64,000 nt of DNA, taken from the NCBI RefSeq assembly GCF_016618195.1, contig NZ_CP067099.1:3906001-3970000 (forward strand), read 5' to 3'. Origin of the DNA: Providencia manganoxydans (lineage in GTDB: Bacteria > Pseudomonadota > Gammaproteobacteria > Enterobacterales > Enterobacteriaceae). Below, one piece after another: positions 27,044 to 36,052 of this stretch (position 1 is the first letter of the stretch; every line of letters begins with the position of its first letter). The notes below the pieces were generated by a model, which saw only the letters and a list, made by a program, of their open reading frames with translations, was not told the origin of the DNA and did no database searches. The position numbers and the translations under genes are program-made.

Positions 27044-27541
27044 ATGACAACAAACACAAACCACACTATTCGTTTAATCGAACAAAAAGATAATGCAGGG
27101 ATTGCCGCGGTGATCCGTGAAGTTTCCGCAGAACATGGGTTAACCGCGGATAAAGGTTTTGCCGTCGCTGATCCTATTTTAGACACCCTCTATGAAGTCT
27201 ACAGTAAGCCACGTAGCGCTTATTGGGTAGTTGAAATGGATGGGCAAATTGTTGGTGGAGGCGGGGTCTCGCAAGTGGCTGGTGGTGATAGTGAAACCGC
27301 GGAACTGCAAAAAATGTACCTATCCTCAGCACTCAGAGGTAAAGGCGTCGCTAAACAAATAGTACTGATGTCATTAGAATTTGCCAAATCACAAGGCTAT
27401 AGCCGCTGCTATCTAGAAACAACCGCAGAATTACAAGCGGCTATTAAGTTGTATGAGAAGCTAGGCTTTGAGTTTATTGATGAACCATTGGGCAATACAG
27501 GCCACAGTGACTGTGAAATTCGGATGTTAAAAACATTATAG
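27044..27541 (+). CDS. GNAT-family N-acetyltransferase (YjgM-like)
   Basis: A 165-residue acetyltransferase. The acetyl-CoA pyrophosphate loop is [11 protein letters not shown] near residues 98-108, followed by [20 protein letters not shown], the typical C-terminal wedge. Its position just after valS and, before an inserted fimbrial island, next to rraB matches E. coli yjgM. The substrate is unknown. The downstream edge carries a copy of the rraB 3' end (27553-27602). Confidence 0.85.
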   Translation: MTTNTNHTIRLIEQKDNAGIAAVIREVSAEHGLTADKGFAVADPILDTLYEVYSKPRSAYWVVEMDGQIVGGGGVSQVAGGDSETAELQKMYLSSALRGKGVAKQIVLMSLEFAKSQGYSRCYLETTAELQAAIKLYEKLGFEFIDEPLGNTGHSDCEIRMLKTL

Positions 27542-27552
27542 CCATCAATTCA

Positions 27553-27602
27553 CAGAGGATAGCACATAGCTACCCTCTGGTTATCAGTTCTGATTAGTGA
27601 AT
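27553..27602. repeat. left direct repeat flanking the fimbrial island
   Basis: Fifty bases beginning CAGAGGATAGCACATAGCTA, 47 of 50 identical to 37324-37373. In the right copy the same sequence is the last codons of rraB plus its terminator hairpin. The hairpin is also intact here, where it can terminate transcription of the GNAT gene. Confidence 0.9.
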
Positions 27603-28984
27603 ACGCATCTCTCGATATATTCAACAAAGACAATCCAGTCAGCTACATCATAGATAATGGTATAATTTTAAAGTAGCCCCACTTCGTCCATTGATAAATC
27701 ATTTCAGGATATCAATACACACTGTTCGGACATCTAAATCAGTACCATTTTCAATCTAAATTAGTGTAAATAACATCAACCATTCATATTTCTACAAAAC
27801 TTCTTTATGCACTTTAGTTCTTATCACTAGGCCAAAAAACTCAGCTTGTTACTCACAGATATAGACTCTCTACTTATTTAACATCTAAATATGACTTATT
27901 AAAATTGAAAAAATATCGTAATATGATAACTATGAAAACTTGACTATATTTTTCTGAGTAATTAAATACAAATTTGGCCTCTGAGTTGTTCATTTACCAT
28001 CAGTAACCTTAGTATAAATAGGGACAAAAATTATAACATCACTTAACATTCAAAATTTTTTGCTCATTTATCCTTAACGTTTCAAAATGTTAATAAAAAA
28101 TTTATTTTTGTTAACAAAAACAAAAATCATTAAAGTTATTTATATAAAAATAAAAAAACAAATCAAAAAAATATAAAAATATCGCATAAATATTTACCTC
28201 ATTAAATAAAATTCACCTTAATAGAATACAATATCAAATCAGAATAACTGTCTATATATTTACTTAAAAAAAACTGATAGTAAAAAAATACGCATTTAAA
28301 TTTTATATTTAAAATTACATGACGTGCAGAACGTATAGATTTATTCATTAAATGAATAAATCTATACATGAATACCAAACACTATTAGCTCATAAAACAA
28401 ACAAATAGGAAAGGAACATTAAAATAAAATAAGCAACACTATTCACAGGCAATATAAATTATCATTAGAATATTTAATTTTTCATTAGATAAATAAAAAA
28501 AAATAGACAATCAAGTACTAAAAAAATAATTATTATCCTTTTAAAAAATCACAACATATTGATTTAATTATTGATTAAATTGGACAAGATTAAATAAATG
28601 GCTTGCTAAACTTAATTTAATATAACTATGTCATTATATTAATTGCAGTTCTTTATTTTATTTTATTATCTTATACAGACTAAAAATCAACACGTTAAAC
28701 CATTCAAAATAGATAATCCATTTTTGATTAACCAATGCAAATCCTTATTCCATCTATATTTTATAGAAAAAAACATACTTTAAAATAGCTAGTAAAAACG
28801 CTTATTATTAAGTTTTTTTCACTTTCACCATTGCTTGACACTAAATATCCAAACTCTTAATATACACGAATTCGGAGTATTAAGTGACTAACAAAGTCAC
28901 ATATAACCCAAATTAAAGGTATCAAAATTGATCTATACACACACGATCTGAAATAAATAAAGCGATTGTGTAAGGAACTTTTTA
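27603..28984. other. long AT-rich non-coding region upstream of the fimbrial regulator
   Basis: About 1.4 kb without a credible gene on either strand and of very high AT content, typical of H-NS-silenced DNA. It contains one perfect long palindrome (28333-28367). No recombinase or invertible segment is evident. Confidence 0.6.
28333..28367. promoter_or_regulatory. perfect 17-base-arm palindrome, candidate operator
   Basis: The arm GTATAGATTTATTCATT at 28333-28349 is perfectly inverted at 28351-28367 around a single A. Its core TTATTCA-N5-TGAATAA recurs at 29421-29439, just upstream of the major pilin. The one-base centre makes it poor as an RNA terminator and good as a dyad for a dimeric DNA-binding protein. 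Confidence 0.55.
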
Positions 28985-29368
28985 GTGAACAAAATTAGTA
29001 ACAAAAATCTATCTGAGAATGACACTCAAAACCTATTTCTAAATGCTATTGGTAAAGAAATTTATCGATTAAGAAAAATAAAGTCGATGACAGGAGCAGA
29101 GCTAGCTAGTCATATAGGTATATCACAACAACAACTATCCCGTTATGAGTGTGGTGTTTGTAACATTAGTGCTAGTAAGCTAATTCAACTACTATTAACT
29201 CTTGATACATCAGCAGAATCATTCTTTAAAAATGTATTCATAAATATTTTTGAAAAAAATAGAGAAGTAGCAAAATTGTATAGCAATATATTTATATCTA
29301 GATATGACAATGAAGCAGAATTGAAATTACCCTATGACAACAAATTAGAACAGAATATTTTTTACTAA
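28985..29368 (+). CDS. XRE-family regulator of the fimbrial operon (MrpJ-like)
   Basis: A 127-residue protein starting at GTG 28985 with TAAGGA nine bases upstream. Residues 27-76 form a Cro/XRE helix-turn-helix (RLRKIKSMTGAELASHIGIS, then QQQLSRYECG). The C-terminal 50 residues are Phe/Asn-rich and unassigned. MrpJ-type regulators of Morganellaceae fimbriae have the same size and fold and repress flagellar genes, but they are usually encoded at the 3' end of the operon; here it is upstream. It probably controls the pilin promoter 150 bases downstream, perhaps through the palindromes nearby. Confidence 0.8.
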   Translation: MNKISNKNLSENDTQNLFLNAIGKEIYRLRKIKSMTGAELASHIGISQQQLSRYECGVCNISASKLIQLLLTLDTSAESFFKNVFINIFEKNREVAKLYSNIFISRYDNEAELKLPYDNKLEQNIFY

Positions 29369-29419
29369 TATATAAGACTAAATATCTTTTAACACTAAGA
29401 ATCCTTACCTATATAAATT

Positions 29420-29440
29420 ATTATTCAAAAAATGAATAAT
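29420..29440. promoter_or_regulatory. palindrome upstream of the major pilin, candidate operator
   Basis: ATTATTCA and TGAATAAT flank AAAAA. It repeats the core of the 28333 palindrome (TTATTCA-N5-TGAATAA) and lies 80 bases before the pilin ATG, in promoter position. Confidence 0.5.
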
Positions 29441-29520
29441 TAGCTAAACGTAATTAAACGTTTATAAATTATATCACCTAAGCAAAATATGTATAAACAC
29501 TAAAATATTAGAGGACATCC

Positions 29521-30114
29521 ATGAAATTAAGTAATAAAGCAATTTTAGCACCAATTGCAGCAGTTGTACTATTTGCATCTGTTGCTCATGCAAACAATAA
29601 AATGACCGTTGATTTTACTGGGCAAATTAGCTCAGCAACTTGTGATGTCGATCTGGGTATTTCTGGTGAAACCAGTGTTGATCTAGGTTGGATCCCTATG
29701 TCTGATTTTTCTATGGGTCAATCAAACTATTTAGAAGGCGGTAATAAAAGCTTTGAAATCGCTTTGACCCAATGTCAGTATGGCACTCAAATTGAAGTGG
29801 GTGAAGATGGCCAACCACAAACAGTCTCAGTGGAAGGTAAAGGCGATGCAGAGTTAAAAGTTACAGGTACAACATTATCAGGTACTAATGAAATTTTCAG
29901 CTCAGCTTCAACAGGTAGTAACGGTGTTATTTTATATGAAGTAGCTAATTCCAATACACCAGTTACAAATAATCAAGGTATCAAATTATCTAACACAGGT
30001 ACTAAGCAAACTGTTGCTTTCACAGCAAAATTAGCATCTAAAGCAAAAGAAAATTTTGCTATTCCATCAAGTGATGTTAAAGCGCCAATCACATTCACTT
30101 ATACCTATAACTAA
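29521..30114 (+). CDS. major fimbrial subunit
   Basis: A 197-residue type-1-family pilin. A Sec signal peptide ends at about VAHA-NN (residue 24). The mature protein starts with a donor strand (KMTVDFTGQISSATCDVD) and has the Cys pair near residues 41 and 81. The usual C-terminus ends in a Tyr-rich beta strand (TFTYTYN). The strong AGAGGACATCC ribosome site, first place in the structural operon and a hairpin behind it point to the high-copy shaft subunit. It is exported and assembled by the chaperones and usher downstream. Confidence 0.9.
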   Translation: MKLSNKAILAPIAAVVLFASVAHANNKMTVDFTGQISSATCDVDLGISGETSVDLGWIPMSDFSMGQSNYLEGGNKSFEIALTQCQYGTQIEVGEDGQPQTVSVEGKGDAELKVTGTTLSGTNEIFSSASTGSNGVILYEVANSNTPVTNNQGIKLSNTGTKQTVAFTAKLASKAKENFAIPSSDVKAPITFTYTYN

Positions 30115-30132
30115 TTTATAAGTGTTTCATGA

Positions 30133-30153
30133 GCTGGCGAGATCGCCAGCTTT
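30133..30153 (+). terminator. attenuating hairpin after the major pilin
   Basis: GCTGGCG at 30133 pairs with CGCCAGC ending at 30150, followed by TTT. The short T-run suggests partial termination, which would favour major pilin over the rest of the operon. Confidence 0.7.
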
Positions 30154-30189
30154 CACATAATATATTAAGAAATATCAGTGAGTTGCAAA

Positions 30190-30894
30190 ATGTTTAAATA
30201 TATTTCAGCTATTATACTTATGTCAATTACCTCTTATGCGTTTTCCGCAGGTTTTGGCATTAATGCAACTCGCATTATTTATAATGAAAATGACAAAACG
30301 AAAACTGTTGGTATAAGAAATACAACCAAAGATATTGCTTACCTAGTTCAAACTAAAGTTTTAACGCCAGATGATAAGCAATCGCCATTTGAAACTATAC
30401 CACCAATATTCAGACTAGAACCGGGTAATACAAACCAAGTTAAAATAATTAAAAACAATAATGTTAATTTACCAAAGAACCAAGAATCGCTTTTCTATTT
30501 CATTGGAACAGCAATTCCTTCAGGAAAACTAGGTAATGAAAATAATAATAATACGGTTAGTGGAGCGATAAACATTGCGATTGCAAATAAAATAAAATTA
30601 TTTTATAGACCGAGTAATTTAGCTTCAACACCAGAAGAAGCCCAAAAAGGATTAACTTTTAAGTCAACCTCAAAAGGCATCGAAATGATTAATAATTCGC
30701 CGTACTACGTAAGTATCTCGAGTTTAAATATCGCTGGTAAAAAAGTTAAAGTTTCTGTTGAAGAAGGTAATTCAATGATAGCGCCCTATAGTCAGCAGAC
30801 ATATAACGTTAAAGCCTCTACTGGAAAAGTATATTGGATAGCAATTAATGATATAGGTGGTGAAAATGTTTATAGCTCAAGCATTCAAAAATAG
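30190..30894 (+). CDS. periplasmic fimbrial chaperone (first copy)
   Basis: A 234-residue PapD/FimC-type chaperone starting at ATG 30190 (an upstream in-frame GTG at 30178 adds four residues). The signal peptide ends near ITSYAFSA. Then come FGINATRIIYNENDKTKTVGI (strand A1/B1), PPIFRLEPGNTNQVKI (the F1-G1 region) and KIKLFYRP, all family hallmarks. It donates its G1 strand to pilins in the periplasm. The 3' end overlaps the next pilin gene by 29 bases. Confidence 0.9.
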   Translation: MFKYISAIILMSITSYAFSAGFGINATRIIYNENDKTKTVGIRNTTKDIAYLVQTKVLTPDDKQSPFETIPPIFRLEPGNTNQVKIIKNNNVNLPKNQESLFYFIGTAIPSGKLGNENNNNTVSGAINIAIANKIKLFYRPSNLASTPEEAQKGLTFKSTSKGIEMINNSPYYVSISSLNIAGKKVKVSVEEGNSMIAPYSQQTYNVKASTGKVYWIAINDIGGENVYSSSIQK

Positions 30895-31405
30895 AACTTT
30901 ATCCGTCCTATTATTATTTATATCGCTTAATAGCTACTCAGATGAAGGAATAGAATTTAAAGCAGAAATCATTAAAGGTGCTTGCTCATTTAGTACTGTG
31001 AGTAATATTGATTTTGGAGATATTTATCTTGGTGACTTTATTGAAAATGCAAATTTAGCAGCTAGAGTTAAGCCTTTAAAAATATTATATGAATGCGAAG
31101 GTTTCGCAGAAGGAATAAATCCCTCGATAAAAGTTAATGGGATCACACCAGATAATGATCCAGAAACTTTTTTCACATCAGGTACAGCAGAAGGGGTTGG
31201 TTTTCAAATAAAAAATGGTGACATCACACCTTTAGAATTTAATGAAAATAAAAGCAAACCATTAAAAGATAATAGTGAGATAGAAATAGAACCCACAGAA
31301 AAGCTAATCAATATGACCGTGGGTTTTGTATTACAAAACGCAGCAAAGAAAATATCAAGTGGTTCAGCTACTGCAACTATTACTTTTGATTTTATTTACC
31401 CTTAA
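30866..31405 (+). CDS. minor fimbrial subunit 1
   Basis: A 179-residue pilin-like protein starting at ATG 30866 inside the end of the chaperone gene (GGTGG precedes it; a GTG at 30857 is an alternative). The signal peptide ends around NSYS. IEFKAEIIKGACSFST carries the first Cys, YECEG the second, and the C-terminus is the beta strand ATITFDFIYP. It is less basic and more Asp/Glu-rich than the major pilin, so an adaptor or tip role is plausible. This is inference. Confidence 0.8.
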   Translation: MFIAQAFKNRTLSVLLLFISLNSYSDEGIEFKAEIIKGACSFSTVSNIDFGDIYLGDFIENANLAARVKPLKILYECEGFAEGINPSIKVNGITPDNDPETFFTSGTAEGVGFQIKNGDITPLEFNENKSKPLKDNSEIEIEPTEKLINMTVGFVLQNAAKKISSGSATATITFDFIYP

Positions 31406-31415
31406 GAGATATCCC

Positions 31416-31952
31416 ATGAAATTTATAAAGAAAACTTGTCAAGTATCTCCATTACTATTACTAATATCGGCATACTCTTATTCTGCTGATACAGCAAAAA
31501 TCCAGTTCAAAGCAACATTTGTTGCAGCTTCTTGCAATATTTCAGTTTTTAATGATAAAAAAGTAAAAGGTGATGTCGATTTTGGAAAAGTAATCACCAC
31601 AAATATTATTTATGAACGCGTTTCCCCTAAAGAAATAACATTACAGTTAAGTAACTGTCAAAATATTGATCTTGTTACCCCCTCAATCAAACTATCAGGC
31701 ACAACATTATCTGGTGACAATACTCTATTTAATAACCTTGTCGATCAGAACATCGGCGTTGCACTTTTGAAAGACAATGGTGAACGATTTAAACCAGGGG
31801 ACATTGTATGGACAGGAAAGGATGATGGCACTACTGATTATTCAGAAAAAACATTTGAATCGAATATCTTCTGTATAAATTGTCAAAAAAGTGCAGATAT
31901 AAAGGCAACAGAACTTAATGCGACGATGACTTTTCAAGTTGAGTATCGGTAA
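31416..31952 (+). CDS. minor fimbrial subunit 2
   Basis: A 178-residue pilin starting at ATG 31416, eleven bases after the preceding stop. Signal peptide up to about YSYS, then AKIQFKATFVAASCNISV with the first Cys, and LSNCQNID with the second. An extra CINCQ pair occurs near the C-terminus, unusual for a pilin and able to form a second disulfide. It ends in the beta strand MTFQVEYR. The longer frame that begins at 31326 overlaps the previous gene and has no ribosome site. Confidence 0.8.
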   Translation: MKFIKKTCQVSPLLLLISAYSYSADTAKIQFKATFVAASCNISVFNDKKVKGDVDFGKVITTNIIYERVSPKEITLQLSNCQNIDLVTPSIKLSGTTLSGDNTLFNNLVDQNIGVALLKDNGERFKPGDIVWTGKDDGTTDYSEKTFESNIFCINCQKSADIKATELNATMTFQVEYR

Positions 31953-31957
31953 TTTCT

Positions 31958-32677
31958 ATGTTTACTCTATTAAAAAAAATTATCTTTTTATCATTATCAA
32001 TGCTTATAATGGCAGAAAGCTATGCAGTTTCTGGTGTTGCTCTAGGGCAAACACGCATTGTATATAATGAAGGTAATAAAGAACAAACAATCACAATCAT
32101 TAATAATGATGATAAAGCTTACTTAGTTCAAGCAGGTGTATATGTTTCACCTAATGGAATATTAGATGACAATTTTTATGTTATCCCGCCATTATTTAGA
32201 TTAGAGCCAAATAAAGAAAATACTATAAAGATAATTTTAAAATCAAAAAAATCACTACCTAGTGATAAAGAGTCTATTGCTTATTTTTCTGCAAATGTTA
32301 TCCCTTCAAGTCAAAAAACCAATAATGGAAGTGAAGATAATAGTATGCAAGCAAAAATTACAATTTCAACCCGAAGTGTAATCAAGCTATTTTATCGTCC
32401 TGAAAATTTACCCATCAGTTATAAAAAATCCGAAAGTGATTTGAAATTTAAATTAATAAATGACAATAAATTAGAGGTTTATAATCCATCGCCTTATTAC
32501 TTAACGTTTGCTAGCCTTAAGGTAAATAATAAGTCAATATCCAATTTCGATACCCTAATTGGTCCTAATGAGAAAAAAATAATATCAATTTATAATAAAG
32601 CAAACACTATCGAATGGTCATTAATCAACGATTACGGCGGCATTAGTGATAATTATCAATATGTATTCAAAAAGTAG
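31958..32677 (+). CDS. periplasmic fimbrial chaperone (second copy)
   Basis: A 239-residue PapD-type chaperone five bases after the previous stop. The signal peptide ends near MAESYAVS. VALGQTRIVYNEGNKEQTITI and PPLFRLEPNKENTIKIIL are the family signatures, and VIKLFYRPENLP marks the domain junction. It diverges substantially from the first chaperone by eye, so it may be dedicated to the minor pilins. It lies directly before a third chaperone gene. Confidence 0.9.
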   Translation: MFTLLKKIIFLSLSMLIMAESYAVSGVALGQTRIVYNEGNKEQTITIINNDDKAYLVQAGVYVSPNGILDDNFYVIPPLFRLEPNKENTIKIILKSKKSLPSDKESIAYFSANVIPSSQKTNNGSEDNSMQAKITISTRSVIKLFYRPENLPISYKKSESDLKFKLINDNKLEVYNPSPYYLTFASLKVNNKSISNFDTLIGPNEKKIISIYNKANTIEWSLINDYGGISDNYQYVFKK

Positions 32678-32686
32678 GCTTAAGAT

Positions 32687-33412
32687 ATGCGATTGATTGC
32701 ATTTTTATTTGTGCTTTTTTTGTCTATAAATGCGTCAAATGCAAATGACGTTAACAGCGGGTTTGATTTTTATAGCACTAGACTGATTTATAATGAATCA
32801 GATAAGTCAGGGATTAGTTTCTCAATAAAAAATAACTCTAAGAATAATTATTTAATGCAGGCATGGATTTCAGAAACATCTCCAATGTCAATTAAAGATA
32901 GTACTGATGATTATAAGTATAAAGACTCACCTTTTATCATATTACCTCCATTAAAAAAAATTAATGGCTATGAAAAAATGAGTTGGAGAATAATTCAAAA
33001 AGACAGAATCCTTAATAGGAAAAATGAGAGTGTTTATTATATATATATAAAAGCAATACCTTCATTTAATGAAGATGAAAATAGTAAAATAGCGATAAAC
33101 ACAGTATTATCTTTTAAACTTTTTTATAGACCAAATGACTTAGAGATAAAAAAAATTAATAAAACCTTCGATATGCTGGAATTCCAAAAAGAGGGAGAGA
33201 GTTTAATCGTAAGAAACAATTCACCTTTATATGTAACCTTTGATTCTATATCTATCGGTAACAAAAAAATATCTGAAGATGAATTAATGAGAATGGTACC
33301 ACCTAATGATAGTCAGAAATACCTACTACCTAAAAATGCATCAGGAAAAATTCAATGGTCATTAATTAATGACTTATCCGGAAAAACAGAATCTATAGAG
33401 CAAGATTTTTAA
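32687..33412 (+). CDS. divergent periplasmic fimbrial chaperone (third copy)
   Basis: A 241-residue protein with signal peptide MRLIAFLFVLFLSINASNA. The chaperone framework is visible (FDFYSTRLIYNESDKSGISF, then FKLFYRPNDLE near residue 145). The F1-G1 segment differs: the usual RLEP is replaced by PPLKKINGYEKMSWRI. This change in the strand that primes pilins suggests a specialised client, such as the tip adhesin. It is nine bases downstream of chaperone 2. Confidence 0.8.
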   Translation: MRLIAFLFVLFLSINASNANDVNSGFDFYSTRLIYNESDKSGISFSIKNNSKNNYLMQAWISETSPMSIKDSTDDYKYKDSPFIILPPLKKINGYEKMSWRIIQKDRILNRKNESVYYIYIKAIPSFNEDENSKIAINTVLSFKLFYRPNDLEIKKINKTFDMLEFQKEGESLIVRNNSPLYVTFDSISIGNKKISEDELMRMVPPNDSQKYLLPKNASGKIQWSLINDLSGKTESIEQDF

Positions 33413-33439
33413 ATGCGGCTAAAATAAGAAAACATTATT

Positions 33440-36034
33440 ATGAAGAAAATTTTGGTTACTAGAAAAAGCAAGGTTTTATTTTTACATAAAAAAAGTATTG
33501 TCGCATTACTTGTCTCAATGACATTTTCAAGTTTTGCAGAGGACTACTTTGATCCCAATTTATTGTCATTCCCTAATGGTAGTGATCGTGATAATATTGA
33601 TTTAAGTATTTTCTCTAAATCCGGCGCGATATCTCCTGGACATTATTTAGTCACTGTTTATATTAACCAACAGGAGTCGGGTGTAAAAGAGATTAATTTC
33701 ATTGAAAATAATGATGGTAAAGTTTATCCCGAATTAACTAAAGAGAATTTAGATGAACTAGGTGTTAATACTCAAATTATTAAAGGGTTATCATCATTAA
33801 AAGGTAATGAAATTGTTTCGGATATTAATGAGTTCATTCCTGATTTTTCCTATAGATTTGATCTTGCTAAATTAAGTTTGTACTTAAGCATTCCACAAAT
33901 TGATATGAAGCATCAAGTAGGTGGATATATTGATCCTAATCTATTTAGTGAAGGCGTTCCTGCTGCTATTTTTAACTATCAATTTAGTGGTGGAAAAAAT
34001 TGGCAAGATGGCAATCGCTACTCAAAAAAATCATCAAGTGATAATTTTTATGCAACTGCTAATGGCGGTATAAATTTAGGAGCTTGGCGATTACGCTCAA
34101 CTGCAACTTATACAAGAAATACATTTGATCGCGCAGATTCAAAAACGACAGATTCAAAAACGAAATTTTCAAATAGCTATGTAATGAGAGAAATTAGAAA
34201 ATGGCGTTCGGAACTATTCATTGGAGAAACCAACACAGGTAGTGAAATATTTGATAGTATTCCCTTTAAAGGGATAAAAATTAATTCAAATGAACAAATG
34301 CTACCAAGCAGTTTAAGAGGATTTGCACCAGAGATTAATGGGATAGCTCAGTCGAATGCACGCATCAGCATTTCTCAGAATGGAACGATTATTTACCAAA
34401 CTTATGTAGCCCCAGGCCCTTTTAGCATACGTGATTTATATCCTACTAATATGGGTGGTGACTTAGTTATTACAATTACAGAAGAAGATGGTACAATAAA
34501 AACCTTTAACCAACCTTATTCAGCTTTACCAGTTATGGTTAGAAGTGGCCAAATGAAATATGAAATTTCTTCTGGCCAATATAATGGTGAAATTACAAAT
34601 GGTTCCCGGAAAAGTAATTTTATATTAGGTACTCTAATTTATGGATTGCCTAAAAATTTAACCCTATATGGTGGTACATTACTCGCTGAAAAATATATGT
34701 CAGGTACATTAGGTACTGGTTTTTCTATCGGGGTATTTGGGGCTTTTTCTGCTGATATCACTGTATCGTCGGCTAAATTTAATCATCAGGATACCAAAAC
34801 TGGGCAATCATATCGTGTTCGTTATTCAAAAAGTTTGTTATCCACTGGTACCTCCGTTGATTTGACAGCATTAAGATATTCAACAAAAAACTACTATAGT
34901 TTTAGTGATTTCAATAATACTGGATATGATATCAACCAAGGAATTATGCCATGGTTATCATCGCGTAAAAAAAATAGCTTCCAAACCTCCCTTAGCCAAT
35001 CAATTGGTAAGTATGGTAGCGTTTCCTTGATGGCATCTCGTGATGATTTTTGGGATCGTAATGAAACAGTCACAAACTTATCTTTGTCCTATAATACGAA
35101 TATTAAAGGAGTCAATGTTAATACTGCTTATTCAATTAGCCGTACCGATGATACAAATGGAAAATGGCCTGAAAATAAACAGCTATCGTTAAGTATCCAA
35201 GTACCATTTAGTTTATTTAGTCAATCAGAGCTAGCGGAAAACATTTATTCTAATTACCAATTATCTCATTCTAATAATGGAAAAGTTTCGCAGTCTATTG
35301 GACTTAGTGGAAACGCATTGAATAATGCTTTATCTTATAGTATTAATCAAAGTTGGGGTAATAAAGACCAAGACTACGGTGGTTCATTGAATGCAAGTTA
35401 TACTGGTAATAAAGGAAATATTTCGTCCGGCTATAATTATACGGAGAGTAACCGTAGCGTAAACCTTAGTGGTAATGGTGGCGTTGTTATACATAAAAAT
35501 GGGATAATATTATCGCCGACACTTGGCTCTTCAATTGCTATTGTTGAAGCTCAAGATGCTAAAGGCGCTAAAGTTGAGAATGGCAATACAGTAAATTCTG
35601 ATGGATATGCTGTTTCATCCTATTTATCTGATTATAACAAAAATATTGTAAGTATTAACCCTACAACATTACCAGAAAATACAACACTTATCGATACATC
35701 AGTCAATGTTTATCCAACTAAAGGTGCTGTAGTAAAAGCTCAATTTAAAACTAATGTCGGCTATCAAGCATTATTAACCGTCAATTATAATGGTGGTTTT
35801 GTTCCTTTTGGGGCTATTGCTACCATTATTGATAATAACAAAGAGTTTTCTACATCAGACTCAAGTATTGTCGGCGAATTAGGTCAATTATATTTAAGCG
35901 GCTTACAAGAAAAAGGAATTATTTCAGTAAAATGGGGCAATAAAGAAGAACAACAATGTACTGCTTCTTATCAATTACCAAATAATTTACCTTCAGATGA
36001 ACTTATTAAACAATTGAGCATTAATTGTATTTAA
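33440..36034 (+). CDS. fimbrial outer membrane usher
   Basis: An 864-residue FimD/PapC-type usher. The signal peptide ends at about SSFA-ED, and the N-terminal domain that receives chaperone-pilin complexes starts YFDPNLLSF. A long beta-barrel region (about 160-700) contains the plug-associated segment APGPFSIRDLYPTNMGGDL. The C-terminal domains end with a Cys pair (QQCTASYQLP and the terminal INCI). It secretes and orders the subunits at the outer membrane. The single usher serves three chaperones. Confidence 0.93.
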   Translation: MKKILVTRKSKVLFLHKKSIVALLVSMTFSSFAEDYFDPNLLSFPNGSDRDNIDLSIFSKSGAISPGHYLVTVYINQQESGVKEINFIENNDGKVYPELTKENLDELGVNTQIIKGLSSLKGNEIVSDINEFIPDFSYRFDLAKLSLYLSIPQIDMKHQVGGYIDPNLFSEGVPAAIFNYQFSGGKNWQDGNRYSKKSSSDNFYATANGGINLGAWRLRSTATYTRNTFDRADSKTTDSKTKFSNSYVMREIRKWRSELFIGETNTGSEIFDSIPFKGIKINSNEQMLPSSLRGFAPEINGIAQSNARISISQNGTIIYQTYVAPGPFSIRDLYPTNMGGDLVITITEEDGTIKTFNQPYSALPVMVRSGQMKYEISSGQYNGEITNGSRKSNFILGTLIYGLPKNLTLYGGTLLAEKYMSGTLGTGFSIGVFGAFSADITVSSAKFNHQDTKTGQSYRVRYSKSLLSTGTSVDLTALRYSTKNYYSFSDFNNTGYDINQGIMPWLSSRKKNSFQTSLSQSIGKYGSVSLMASRDDFWDRNETVTNLSLSYNTNIKGVNVNTAYSISRTDDTNGKWPENKQLSLSIQVPFSLFSQSELAENIYSNYQLSHSNNGKVSQSIGLSGNALNNALSYSINQSWGNKDQDYGGSLNASYTGNKGNISSGYNYTESNRSVNLSGNGGVVIHKNGIILSPTLGSSIAIVEAQDAKGAKVENGNTVNSDGYAVSSYLSDYNKNIVSINPTTLPENTTLIDTSVNVYPTKGAVVKAQFKTNVGYQALLTVNYNGGFVPFGAIATIIDNNKEFSTSDSSIVGELGQLYLSGLQEKGIISVKWGNKEEQQCTASYQLPNNLPSDELIKQLSINCI

Positions 36035-36052
36035 ACTAATTTATGGTGTCTT

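Noticed and set aside
28333..28367. Invertible promoter element of the fimbrial operon
   Set aside because: Only one copy of the long palindrome exists, the second site shares just the core in symmetric form, and no fimbrial-type recombinase gene is nearby.
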